Assembly: GCA_015064925.1 (NCBI GenBank)
Contig: SVRH01000006.1
Span: 1 to 38,268 of the forward strand
Direction: 5' to 3'
Length of the DNA stretch: 38,268 bases
Source: Oscillospiraceae bacterium
Lineage (GTDB): Bacteria > Bacillota > Clostridia > Oscillospirales > CAG-272
A program made the translations under genes and the position numbers. The notes beneath the pieces were generated by a model, which made no database searches, had not been told where the DNA came from, and was given only the letters and a program-made list of their open reading frames with translations. This document shows positions 24,460-31,801 of this stretch, piece by piece; the stretch's first letter is position 1; each line of letters begins with the position of its first letter.

Positions 24460-24854
24460 TCGGGTAAACGAAAGGAAAGCGGCAAAAGTTCGCCCATCGT
24501 ATAAACCTTGAGGTTATCCGAGTCACCGAGGATCACGGCACATTCCGTACTGCAAAACTCAGACAGTGCCTGACGGCAAATGCCGCAGGGGGCGCAAAAG
24601 CTTCCCTGCTGCCCTTCGGCAGCACCCGAGATTGCAATTGCCGAAAACTCTCGTTCTCCCTCAGATACCGCCTTAAAAAGTGCCGTGCGTTCTGCACACA
24701 TCGTCGCTCCGTAAGATGCGTTTTCAATATTGCATCCCATGTAGACCTTTCCCGAGGTGGAAAGCAGTGCCACACCCACCCTAAAGTGCGAATAGGGGGC
24801 GTAAGCCCTCTCTCTTGCCTCTTCGGCAAGCTGCATCAATTCTTTATATTCCAT
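24456..24854 (-). CDS. cdd: Cytidine deaminase
   Basis: Cdd deaminates cytidine and deoxycytidine to uridine forms in pyrimidine salvage. The 132-residue product has the small homotetrameric form's motifs. AYAPYSHFRVGVAL comes first, then CNIENASYGATMCAERTA, where Cys53 binds zinc and Glu55 shuttles the proton, then APCGICRQ with zinc ligands Cys90 and Cys93. Length is normal. AAAGGATTG precedes the ATG, which lies only 2 bases after the deoB stop; a longer upstream frame is deoB read in another phase. It is the last gene of the nucleoside-salvage unit. Confidence 0.97.
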   Translation of the reverse strand: MEYKELMQLAEEARERAYAPYSHFRVGVALLSTSGKVYMGCNIENASYGATMCAERTALFKAVSEGEREFSAIAISGAAEGQQGSFCAPCGICRQALSEFCSTECAVILGDSDNLKVYTMGELLPLSFRLPD

Positions 24855-24856
24855 AT

Positions 24857-26020
24857 TCAATCCTTTCGAATCTCCTTGAGAAAGCTCTGTCCCGCAAAAC
24901 GCTCCTGCAGTCCCAGATACTCCGACAAGGTGGCGGCAATATCGGCAAACGTTTCTCTTGTGCCGAGATTCACGCCGGACTTTACACTGTTTCCGTACAC
25001 CAAAAGAGGCGTGTATTCCCTGCTGTGATCGGTGGAGGGGGTGGAGGGATCGCATCCGTGGTCGGCGGTGATGACAAGAAGATCGTCCTTACGCAGCTGC
25101 GGCATCAGCTCTCCCAGTGCTGTGTCAAATTCATTTAGTGCCTTCGCATAGCCGGATACGTCGTTTCGATGACCGTACACCATATCGAAATCCACCAGAT
25201 TGACAAAGCAGAGTCCCTCAAAATCGCTTTTGACAAGGGATAGGACGGCCTGCATCCCCTCTTTGTTGTTGGCAGTGCGATAACTTGCGGTAAAGCCTCT
25301 GCCTGCAAAAATATCGTAGATCTTTCCCACGGATATACTGTCCATGCCCTGCGCCTTCACAAGATCGGGAAGAGTCCACGCGGGGGGCTCCAACGAATAA
25401 TCGTGTCTGCGGGACGTACGGTAAAAGGGATGCTCTCCCGCAAAGGGGCGAGCGATCACCCTGCCGACGCCATGCTCTCCCACCAGCATCCTTCTTGCGA
25501 TCTCGCATACGCGGTAAAGCTCTTCGATCGACACCCGATCCTCGTGGGCGGCGATCTGAAAAACGCTGTCCGCAGAGGTGTACACGATCAGCTTGCCCGT
25601 GGCAAGATGCTCGCGTCCGTAATCTCTGATGACCTCGGTACCCGAATAGGGGCGGTTGCATAGCACACCGTATCCCGTTCTTTTTTCAAATTCCTCTATC
25701 ACCTCGGGCGGAAAGCCCTCGGGATAGGTGGGCAGCGGTTTGGGGCAGATCACTCCCGCAATCTCAAAATGACCGACGGTGGTGTCCTTTCCCATGGATG
25801 CCTCCGCCATTCTCGCATAGCATCCAAGAGGTGTTTTCACGCCCCCTTCCACCGATTCAATATTGAAAAGCCCGAGCCTTTCCAAATTCGGACAATTGAA
25901 ATCGGGATGTGAACGCACTGCCCTCAGCGTATTGCTGCCTTCGTCCCCAAAAAGCTTCGCATCGGGAAGCGCTCCAATGCCAACACTGTCAAGGACGATC
26001 AAAAATACACGCTTGCTCAT
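24857..26020 (-). CDS. deoB: Phosphopentomutase
   Basis: DeoB interconverts (deoxy)ribose 1-phosphate and 5-phosphate, linking nucleoside phosphorolysis to aldolase DeoC. The 387-residue alkaline-phosphatase-superfamily protein has the metal-binding LDSVGIGALPDA at 10-21, the GKDTTVGHFE stretch carrying the phosphorylated Thr (80 or 81), FVNLVDFDMVYGHRND, and VITADHGCDPSTPSTDHSREY for the second metal site. Length is normal. Its ATG comes one base after the deoD stop and lacks a clear ribosome site, so translation is probably coupled. Confidence 0.98.
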   Translation of the reverse strand: MSKRVFLIVLDSVGIGALPDAKLFGDEGSNTLRAVRSHPDFNCPNLERLGLFNIESVEGGVKTPLGCYARMAEASMGKDTTVGHFEIAGVICPKPLPTYPEGFPPEVIEEFEKRTGYGVLCNRPYSGTEVIRDYGREHLATGKLIVYTSADSVFQIAAHEDRVSIEELYRVCEIARRMLVGEHGVGRVIARPFAGEHPFYRTSRRHDYSLEPPAWTLPDLVKAQGMDSISVGKIYDIFAGRGFTASYRTANNKEGMQAVLSLVKSDFEGLCFVNLVDFDMVYGHRNDVSGYAKALNEFDTALGELMPQLRKDDLLVITADHGCDPSTPSTDHSREYTPLLVYGNSVKSGVNLGTRETFADIAATLSEYLGLQERFAGQSFLKEIRKD

Positions 26021-26021
26021 C

Positions 26022-26723
26022 TTATGCCAGTTCCAGCGCGATCTCCATCATAGCGGTGAAGGAGGTCTGTCGCTCTTCGGCACTCGCATTCTCCTCGGGA
26101 TACACAAAGGAATCGCTCACCGTACAGATGCAGAGCGCCTTTTTCCCCGCTCTTGCCGCATTGCAGTAAAGAGCGGCGGATTCCATCTCCACGCCCAGAA
26201 CGCCCATTTTCGCCCACTCCATGCCGTCGGAGCTATCGTTGTAGAAGGTATCGGAGGAAAAAATGTTGCCCACCTTATAACGCACGCCCTTTTTCTCGCA
26301 CAGCTCGACCGCGTCCCGTACCAGACCGAAATCGGCAATGGGACAAAAGGTACCGGGTAGCCGATACTGCGATGCGTAATTGCCGTTTGTGCAAGCACCC
26401 ATGGCGATTACAAGATCCTTTACGTGCAGATCACGGTCGAAGGCACCGCAGGAGCCCACACGGATGATACTCTCTACGCCATAAAAATGGTATAGCTCGT
26501 AGGAATAGATCCCAATGGAGGGCTGTCCCATGCCGGACGCCATCACCGATACTCTCTTTCCCTTGTAGTAACCCGTGTATCCCTGAATGCCGCGTACGTT
26601 ATTGACCAGCACGGCATCCTCCAAATAGTGTTCTGCAATGAACTTTGCCCGCAGAGGATCTCCCGGCATCAGAACCGTTTTGGCAAAATCCCCTTCTTTT
26701 GCAGTAATATGCGGTGTAGACAT
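26022..26723 (-). CDS. deoD: Purine nucleoside phosphorylase, DeoD type
   Basis: DeoD splits purine (deoxy)nucleosides with phosphate to free base and pentose 1-phosphate. The 233-residue protein fits the hexameric class: MSTPHITAKEGDFAKTVLMPGDPLRAKFIAE at the N-terminus includes His5 and the phosphate-binding GDPLRAK. ASGMGQPSIGIYSYEL, RVGSCGAF, GVEMESAALY and the catalytic Asp in CTVSDSF follow. Length is typical. AAAGGGGAAGG precedes the ATG. It lies 24 bases after deoC and one base before deoB. Confidence 0.97.
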   Translation of the reverse strand: MSTPHITAKEGDFAKTVLMPGDPLRAKFIAEHYLEDAVLVNNVRGIQGYTGYYKGKRVSVMASGMGQPSIGIYSYELYHFYGVESIIRVGSCGAFDRDLHVKDLVIAMGACTNGNYASQYRLPGTFCPIADFGLVRDAVELCEKKGVRYKVGNIFSSDTFYNDSSDGMEWAKMGVLGVEMESAALYCNAARAGKKALCICTVSDSFVYPEENASAEERQTSFTAMMEIALELA

Positions 26724-26747
26724 AACCTTCCCCTTTCTTTTTCAAAA

Positions 26748-27404
26748 TCACTCTTCAGCTGCCTTCACAGCCTTGACCACGCGACTGGTGCCCAGACGAT
26801 CGGCACCCAAGCGCAAAAACGCTTCGGCATCGTCAAGATCCGAAATGCCGCCCGCCGCCTTGACCTTGACGCCTGTGCCTACATTATCTATCATCAGCTT
26901 GACGTCCTCTTTGGTGGCGCCCGCCGTGCTGAAGCCGGTGGAGGTCTTGATATAGTCTGCCCCCGCCTCGGTGACAACGCGGCACATGGTCTTCTTTTCT
27001 TCCTCGCTCAGCAAGCAGGTCTCGATGATGACCTTCAGGATCTTATCCCCGCAAATCGCTTTCAGCTGCACAAGCTCCTCTTTGATCTTGCCGTATTCCT
27101 TATCCTTCAACCAGCCGAGGTTGATCACTGTGTCGATCTCGTCCGCACCCTCCGCCAGCGCTTGCTCACACTCAAAGCACTTGACGGCAGTGGTGTTATA
27201 TCCGTTGGGAAAGCCGATGACGGTACAGATCGCAAGCTGCTGCCCCACGTATTCCTTTGCTGTCTTCACGTAGCTTGGAGGCAGACACACCGAGGCAACC
27301 CCGTAGCGGATGCCGTCGTCCAGAACCGTCCGGATCTGCTCCCAGGTAGCGGTCTGAGATAGAAGAGTATGATCGCAGTGGCAAAGAATTTCCTTTATAT
27401 CCAT
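26748..27404 (-). CDS. deoC: Deoxyribose-phosphate aldolase
   Basis: DeoC cleaves 2-deoxyribose 5-phosphate to glyceraldehyde 3-phosphate and acetaldehyde. The 218-residue TIM-barrel protein has DHTLL near the N-terminus, the Schiff-base Lys153 in [14 protein letters not shown], Lys182 in KVKAAGGI, and EIDTVINLG with Asp91. Length is normal. GAGGTAAAATC precedes the ATG. It is the first gene of the unit deoC-deoD-deoB-cdd, which together degrade or recycle nucleosides, and it has a promoter with a palindrome on the -10. It is divergent from the marR gene. Confidence 0.97.
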   Translation of the reverse strand: MDIKEILCHCDHTLLSQTATWEQIRTVLDDGIRYGVASVCLPPSYVKTAKEYVGQQLAICTVIGFPNGYNTTAVKCFECEQALAEGADEIDTVINLGWLKDKEYGKIKEELVQLKAICGDKILKVIIETCLLSEEEKKTMCRVVTEAGADYIKTSTGFSTAGATKEDVKLMIDNVGTGVKVKAAGGISDLDDAEAFLRLGADRLGTSRVVKAVKAAEE

Positions 27405-27437
27405 GATTTTACCTCATTATACGGTTATTCTGTATTC

Positions 27438-27466
27438 AGTATACAACAAAAGATGGCTCTTGGCAA
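27438..27466 (-). promoter_or_regulatory. Promoter of the deoC operon with overlapping palindrome
   Basis: TTGCCA (27461-27466) and TATACT (27438-27443) are 17 bases apart on the minus strand. An inverted repeat TGTAT-N5-ATACA (27431-27445) covers the whole -10 box, a typical position for a repressor site. The repressor is not encoded next to it unless it is the divergent MarR, whose own sites look different. Confidence 0.65.
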
Positions 27467-27502
27467 TATCCATTTTCTTTTTTATAAAATTTTCCCGTAG
27501 AT

Positions 27503-27552
27503 GTTGACAAATCAACGTCGATGGTGTATAATATAAAAAATTGATTGGTCAA
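27503..27552 (+). promoter_or_regulatory. marR promoter with two TTGA-N4-TCAA operators
   Basis: A perfect TTGACA (27504-27509) and perfect TATAAT (27527-27532) are 17 bases apart. The palindrome TTGACAAATCAA (27504-27515) overlaps the -35, and a second, TTGATTGGTCAA (27541-27552), covers the start of transcription. Their centres are 37 bases apart. This layout fits autorepression by the MarR protein encoded next. Confidence 0.8.
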
Positions 27553-27579
27553 CATTCGATTCAGAAAGGGGGCTCCGCC

Positions 27580-28038
27580 ATGCGTGGACGTTTTGAACAA
27601 TTTTCTGTATTTATCTCCGGTATTTACCGCAGCATTCAAAAGCTGGAGCGGGAAGAAATGGTCAAATACGGACTGACGGGTGCCTACGCACAATACCTTG
27701 TCACGATGAGCCGTTTCCCCGAGGGAATCACCGCAACCGAGCTATGCGAGGTTTGCGACAAGGACAAAGCAGCTATTTCCCGTGTGATCGCCAACATGGA
27801 AAAGAAAGGGCTCGTAACGAGAAAAGGAAAAAACAATACCGTGTACCGTGCCCTGCTCTTTTTGACCGATGAAGGCAAAAAAGCTGCAGGCTACGTCACT
27901 GAGCGAGCCAAGATCGCGGTGGAAAAGGCAGGTTCCGGTCTTTCTGACCATGACCGACAGATTTTCTATTCCTCGCTCGGGCTGATCTCCTCTAACCTGC
28001 AAAAAATATGCAAGGACGGACTTCCCGAATCCTGTTGA
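27580..28038 (+). CDS. MarR-family transcriptional regulator
   Basis: The 152-residue protein has the MarR fold: an N-terminal dimerisation helix, a winged helix-turn-helix at about 45-95 (GITATELCEVCDKDKAAISRVIANMEKKGLVTRKG) and a wing with YRALLFLTDEGKK, and a C-terminal helix. AAAGGGGGC lies at good spacing before the chosen ATG; a TTG start 13 codons earlier falls inside the second operator and is unlikely. Two matching palindromes around its promoter suggest autorepression. The degV gene begins 56 bases later on the same strand with no clear promoter between, so it is probably co-controlled. Because DegV proteins bind fatty acids, a lipid ligand is possible but unproven. Confidence 0.9.
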   Translation: MRGRFEQFSVFISGIYRSIQKLEREEMVKYGLTGAYAQYLVTMSRFPEGITATELCEVCDKDKAAISRVIANMEKKGLVTRKGKNNTVYRALLFLTDEGKKAAGYVTERAKIAVEKAGSGLSDHDRQIFYSSLGLISSNLQKICKDGLPESC

Positions 28039-28094
28039 CATCTTCGGCAATTCCTTGAAAAACTAAAAACAACATACTGCAAGGAGACATTACT

Positions 28095-28961
28095 ATGAAC
28101 AATTACATCATCTTCACCGACACCGGAAGCGATATCCTGCCCGAGGTTTTAACAAAGTGGGGTATTCCCTCCCTTGACCTGACCTTTAAATTTGATGGCG
28201 ACGAAAAAGAATACCTGAACGCCGACATGGACGTTCTGACCTTCTATGAAAGAATGAGAAAGGGCGGCGTTGCCAAGACCTCCGCTGTCAATATGGAGCG
28301 CTTCCGCGTTGCCTTTGAAGAGATCCTCCGTCAAGGCACGGACATTCTGTATCTGGGATTTTCGGGAGGACTCAGCACCACCTCCAATTCCGCACGTCTG
28401 GCAGCAGACGATCTGCGAGACAACTATCCCGAGCGTAAGATCACCGTCATCGACACGCTTTGTGCCTCTGCCGGTCAGGGGCTTATCGTATATCTTGCCA
28501 TGCAAAAAAAGAACGAAGGCGCTTCCATGGATGAGGTTGCCGAATACGTCAAGAGTCTGATCTACCACATCGACCACTGGGTGACCGTGGACGATCTGGT
28601 CTACCTCAAGCGTGGCGGAAGAATCAGCCCCACCGTTGCCTTTGTGGGCAATACGTTGGGACTCAAGCCCATCATCCACGTGGACAACGAAGGAAAGCTC
28701 GTCAGCGTGGATAAGATCCGCGGCAGAAAGAACGCCATCAATCATCTGGCACAAAAGTACGCTGAGCTTGCCCGTGACAAGACGGCGGGTACCATCTTTA
28801 TCTCTCATGCGGACTGCGAAGAGGATGCCAAAGCGCTTGCTGAGCTGCTGAAGAGCAATCACGGCGTAGAGGTTACGCATATCACTTACATCGGGCCTGT
28901 CATTGGCGCGCATGCGGGTCCCGGCACGCTTGCCCTCTTCTTTGTGGGTAAGGAACGATAA
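28095..28961 (+). CDS. DegV-family fatty-acid-binding protein
   Basis: The 288-residue protein starts NNYIIFTDTGSDILPEVL, the standard DegV opening. It continues with KTSAVNMERF, LYLGFSGGLSTTSNSA, VIDTLCASAGQGLIVY, YLKRGGRISPTVAFVGNTLGLKPI and GPVIGAHAGPGTLALFFVG. These are the conserved stretches around the lipid cavity. DegV proteins (FakB in Staphylococcus) hold a fatty acid whose carboxylate is phosphorylated by the kinase FakA; no fakA is in this window. AAGGAGAC precedes the ATG. A strong hairpin terminator follows at once. The gene is probably cotranscribed with the marR gene. Confidence 0.93.
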   Translation: MNNYIIFTDTGSDILPEVLTKWGIPSLDLTFKFDGDEKEYLNADMDVLTFYERMRKGGVAKTSAVNMERFRVAFEEILRQGTDILYLGFSGGLSTTSNSARLAADDLRDNYPERKITVIDTLCASAGQGLIVYLAMQKKNEGASMDEVAEYVKSLIYHIDHWVTVDDLVYLKRGGRISPTVAFVGNTLGLKPIIHVDNEGKLVSVDKIRGRKNAINHLAQKYAELARDKTAGTIFISHADCEEDAKALAELLKSNHGVEVTHITYIGPVIGAHAGPGTLALFFVGKER

Positions 28962-28966
28962 AATAC

Positions 28967-28997
28967 AAGAAAGACTGTCTTTGACAGTCTTTCTTTC
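28967..28997. terminator. Bidirectional terminator between degV and the HAD gene
   Basis: AAGAAAGACTGTC (28967-28979) and GACAGTCTTTCTT (28983-28995) form a 13-bp stem with a 3-base loop. It starts 6 bases after degV and ends exactly before the stop codon of the convergent HAD gene. T-rich tails exist in both directions. Confidence 0.85.
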
Positions 28998-29733
28998 ATT
29001 CTATGAAGCAAAGCTTTTGCAGGGCTTCCGACACACCGTATTCGCTTTCCGTACGTAAAGTGACAAACGCATCGTACGCCGCAGGAGCTTCCTTCATCAC
29101 GGCAGTAATGGTGGCAAAGCGCAGCATCTCCATGTCGTTTTCACTGTCACCAAAGGCGGCGGTCATACTGCGGTCGATCCCCGTCTTTTGTAAGATCAGC
29201 TCCATGCCGGTGCGTTTGGTATACCCCGTCGCGATCCCTTCCGCATAGGTTTTGAAAAAGATTGTACGCACTCCCGAAAACTCGGGAACCTTTGCAGGGT
29301 CCAGCTTTTGCAGGAAGGTCACCTTGCTGACCTGAGGGTCTGAACCAAGAAAGCCCTCAACGTCCCCATCCACGGGGATCTGAAAATCCCCCATGCCAAA
29401 GCTATAGTTCTTCTCTACCCCTTCCATGACCAACCTCACTTTACTGTCGCTTACAAAGTCCAGCACCGAACGAAGAGAATCGGTGGACAGCGTGTGGTTG
29501 AGCAGAACCTCACCCTGCCACTCCACGTAAACCGAACCGCAGATCATGCCATCCCACGGGATCTGCTCCAACACCTGCTTTGGAATATACGCCTTGGAGC
29601 GTCCCGAATTGATCACAAGATAGTTTCCGTTTTTCTTGGCGGCAAGCAGCGCCCTTCGGTGCTCCTCAGGTAGGCTGCCATTTTGCAGCACCGTGCCGTC
29701 CAGATCAAAGAAAAGCAGATAGCCGCTTCTCAT
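28996..29733 (-). CDS. HAD-superfamily (Cof type) phosphatase
   Basis: The 245-residue protein has HAD motif I FFDLDGTVL with Asp10 and Asp12, motif II VINSGRS, a Lys in motif III, and motif IV AAFGDSENDMEML. The cap inserted between motifs II and III is of the Cof/C2 type found in sugar-phosphate and nucleotide phosphatases. The GDSENDMEM form and C2 cap fit the YbiV/YidA group. The substrate cannot be told from sequence. Its ATG overlaps the dut stop (ATGA), so the two are coupled; a role in nucleotide or sugar-phosphate clean-up would fit but is an inference. Confidence 0.88.
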   Translation of the reverse strand: MRSGYLLFFDLDGTVLQNGSLPEEHRRALLAAKKNGNYLVINSGRSKAYIPKQVLEQIPWDGMICGSVYVEWQGEVLLNHTLSTDSLRSVLDFVSDSKVRLVMEGVEKNYSFGMGDFQIPVDGDVEGFLGSDPQVSKVTFLQKLDPAKVPEFSGVRTIFFKTYAEGIATGYTKRTGMELILQKTGIDRSMTAAFGDSENDMEMLRFATITAVMKEAPAAYDAFVTLRTESEYGVSEALQKLCFIE

Positions 29734-30161
29734 TTTACACCCGTAGAGCCAAAACCGCCCTCACCGCGTACGGTCTCGGAAAGCTCTTTCGCTTCCACAA
29801 AATCGGCAGTATAGTAAGGTGCGATCATCAACTGAGCCACTCTGTCGCCGGCTGCGACCTTCTTTTCTTCGCTTCCGTGATTGTGCAGTGCCACGATCAG
29901 CTCGCCTCTGTAATCGCAGTCGATGACTCCCACCTTATTGGCGGGTGCCAATCCCTGCTTGCACGCCATGCCGGAGCGGGCGTAAATCAGTCCCACTGTA
30001 CCAAGCGGCAGTTCAATGGCAAGGCCTGTATGAATAAAGGCAGTCTGACCTGCGGGGATCACGGTGTCGTCCAGCGCGCAAAGATCTGCGCCTGCCGCAT
30101 ACGCAGAGCCGTATTTGGGCATTTTTGCATCCTCGCGCAGTTTTTTGAAATATACAGTCAT
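29730..30161 (-). CDS. dut: dUTP diphosphatase
   Basis: Dut hydrolyses dUTP to dUMP, which keeps uracil out of DNA and feeds thymidylate synthesis. The 143-residue protein has all five motifs of the trimeric family: AAGADLCA, the Ser-containing ARSGMA, GVIDCDYRGE with the catalytic Asp, DRVAQLMI, and the C-terminal RGEGGFGSTG. An ATG two codons upstream lies one base from GGAGG; the ATG at 30161 has 7-base spacing and is preferred. It has its own promoter and is followed by the HAD gene with a 4-base overlap. Confidence 0.97.
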   Translation of the reverse strand: MTVYFKKLREDAKMPKYGSAYAAGADLCALDDTVIPAGQTAFIHTGLAIELPLGTVGLIYARSGMACKQGLAPANKVGVIDCDYRGELIVALHNHGSEEKKVAAGDRVAQLMIAPYYTADFVEAKELSETVRGEGGFGSTGVK

Positions 30162-30194
30162 ATTCATTCCTCCGTTGTACTCATTACATCAGTT

Positions 30195-30223
30195 ATCATA
30201 TCGCATTTTGCAAAAAAAGTCAA
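30195..30223 (-). promoter_or_regulatory. Promoter of dut
   Basis: TTGACT (30218-30223) and TATGAT (30195-30200) are 17 bases apart on the minus strand. The -35 directly adjoins the U tract of the upstream terminator. Confidence 0.8.
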
Positions 30224-30225
30224 GT

Positions 30226-30253
30226 AAAAAACGGAGCCTGCCGGCTCCGTTTT
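30226..30253 (-). terminator. Terminator of the VTC-DUF4956 unit
   Basis: AAAACGGAGCC (30228-30238) pairs with GGCTCCGTTTT (30243-30253), an 11-bp stem with a 4-base loop. On the minus strand it ends in six U. It begins 4 bases after the stop of the DUF4956 gene. Confidence 0.93.
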
Positions 30254-30256
30254 GGA

Positions 30257-30949
30257 TCAAAGTCTTTCGTCGTTTTCTTCCATTCTGGCACAAATGATAT
30301 CCAGATTGCCGTTGCGGCAACGGATCTCATCCAGCATATCCTTTTCATTGGCGCCGCCCTTCAGCTTGATCTCATAGGAAAGCTGGAACACTGCACCCAT
30401 GTTGGTGGACTTTACACGAATCAGTTCATGAGAAGAGGTATACTTTTCAAAAATATCGTCAAATACGTCGGTGTAGTCAAGGCTTTCGGGAATGGAAACG
30501 CGCAGCAGCTTTTCGGTACGCGAGGTAGACAAAGTCGGAACCGTATTGAAGATAATGTTTACAGCTGCAATAATGGCGGCAAAAATGATCGCATATGCAA
30601 TGTATCCCACGGCAGTGGCAAAGCCAAGGGTCATCGCCATAAAGATATTGCAGATCTCTCTGGCGGATCCGGGGGCAGAACGGTAACGCACCAGGCTGAA
30701 TGCGCCCGCCACCGCAATGCCGGCACCCACGGTTCCCTGAATGGTCATCATGGAAATAATGCCCTGCACCGCCACGGGGAGAACGGCAATGGTCATCAAG
30801 AACGAACGGCTGTATCGCTTATTGCGAATGGTATAGCTGAAGGCAATAAATGCGCCAAGCAGCAGAGATGCTAAGGTACAAATGGCGAACTCGTCGAGTT
30901 CAAGGCTACCGCTATCAATTACACTTTGAAACAAATATTTAAATGTCAC
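30257..30949 (-). CDS. DUF4956-family membrane protein
   Basis: The 230-residue protein has three to four membrane segments (about 20-40, 50-70, a short one near 76-86, and a long hydrophobic run at 103-134), then a soluble C-terminal domain of about 95 residues. The conserved GAFSLVRYRSAPGSAREI at about 82-99 is the hallmark I associate with DUF4956. It starts with GTG (GGAGGAATTTACA before it) and overlaps the end of the VTC-domain gene by 11 bases, so the two are made together. In eukaryotic VTC complexes the polymerase domain is joined to membrane helices; here the membrane part may be supplied by this separate protein. That partnership is an inference. Confidence 0.85.
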   Translation of the reverse strand: MTFKYLFQSVIDSGSLELDEFAICTLASLLLGAFIAFSYTIRNKRYSRSFLMTIAVLPVAVQGIISMMTIQGTVGAGIAVAGAFSLVRYRSAPGSAREICNIFMAMTLGFATAVGYIAYAIIFAAIIAAVNIIFNTVPTLSTSRTEKLLRVSIPESLDYTDVFDDIFEKYTSSHELIRVKSTNMGAVFQLSYEIKLKGGANEKDMLDEIRCRNGNLDIICARMEENDERL

Positions 30950-31706
30950 TGTAAATTCCTCCCTTTTTCTCGGTCACGGTCAATTTTCCGTCCCGAACGT
31001 CTTCTTCTAAATGTCGTTTTCTTGACACCTGGAATATGGTGCCGTATTTGGAATAGGATATGGGCTTGATCTTCAGATCGTCAAGGATCCGTACCAGCCA
31101 GATGGGAAATACCCCCGGCACCTTGATCTCCATCAAGACCGAATCGGGCGGCAGGATTTCCTCACCGTAGATGCCTTTGGCAAGATCCAAATCGTTTTCC
31201 CGCCAGATGATCTGACGGTCAAGCGTGATGCGTAGCACGCTGTCGGTGGGACTGGCAAAGGAATCTCGCTCGTAGGATATGTACATCGCGGGACCGATCC
31301 CCTTATAGAACTTCAGGAAATAGTCGATTTCGCGGGTGATCTGACTTTCTTTCGGCGGTCGCGCCCTGCCGGAAAGATACTCCCTTGCCTGCGCAAGCGT
31401 CATATCCACCCGTCGCTTATACACGACCCCTTTGAATTTTTTCTTGATCTCCACGAACACCCGTCCGCTCTCACCCGGCACGCCGTAGCTGCGCAGCCTG
31501 AGTTTTTCCTTATACAAAGGCTTGTCAATGGAGCGCCGTATGATCTGAAATTCGGGGGTATCGTAATAGATATTGGTAATGGTGCTGTGCGGATACTTGT
31601 CGGGAACCATTCTTCCGTCCAATCGCTCCAGCAGCAGCTGACACTGCTCTTCCGAGATCAGAAACTTCTTTTCGTACCGTTTAAAGGTAAATTGAAATTC
31701 CGCCAC
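30939..31706 (-). CDS. VTC-domain protein, probable polyphosphate polymerase
   Basis: The 255-residue soluble protein matches the VTC tunnel domain, which in yeast Vtc4 makes polyphosphate from ATP. Visible features are FKRYEKKF at 8-15, YYDT at 47-50, KEKLRLRSYG with Lys68, Arg70 and Arg72, FVEIKKKF with Glu86 and Lys88, Arg98, ISYERDSF with Arg147, LRITLDR with Arg159, the metal-site Glu193 in LMEIKVPG, and SKYG with Lys220. This set of basic residues plus a C-terminal Glu and Lys corresponds well to the Vtc4 catalytic tunnel, as far as I can align by eye. The start is GTG behind AAGGAGG. It is transcribed with the DUF4956 gene. Activity in bacteria is inferred. Confidence 0.85.
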   Translation of the reverse strand: MAEFQFTFKRYEKKFLISEEQCQLLLERLDGRMVPDKYPHSTITNIYYDTPEFQIIRRSIDKPLYKEKLRLRSYGVPGESGRVFVEIKKKFKGVVYKRRVDMTLAQAREYLSGRARPPKESQITREIDYFLKFYKGIGPAMYISYERDSFASPTDSVLRITLDRQIIWRENDLDLAKGIYGEEILPPDSVLMEIKVPGVFPIWLVRILDDLKIKPISYSKYGTIFQVSRKRHLEEDVRDGKLTVTEKKGGIYSDI

Positions 31707-31728
31707 AGATCCGCCTCCTTTTCTTAAA

Positions 31729-31771
31729 ACTATACACGCAAGCCGTGAACAGTGCGTGAATTACGCATGAA
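31729..31771 (-). promoter_or_regulatory. Pho-box-like direct repeats and -10 of the VTC operon
   Basis: On the minus strand TTCATG (31766-31771), TTCACG (31755-31760) and TTCACG (31744-31749) repeat with an exact 11-bp period. A TATAGT -10 (31729-31734) follows 9 bases after the last repeat, and no normal -35 exists. PhoB/PhoP-type regulators bind 11-bp-spaced direct repeats that replace the -35, with TTCACA or TTAACA cores in Gram-positives. Control by phosphate starvation is therefore suggested. Confidence 0.55.
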
Positions 31772-31801
31772 TTTTCGTAATATTTTAGATGTTCGAGCCC
31801 A

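Noticed and set aside
27416..27421. Second TATAAT on the minus strand before deoC
   Set aside because: No acceptable -35 lies 16-18 bases upstream and it is too close to the ribosome site; the TTGCCA-N17-TATACT promoter is better.
28149..28913. Minus-strand open frame of 254 codons opposite degV
   Set aside because: Entirely inside degV on the other strand, no motif and no ribosome site.
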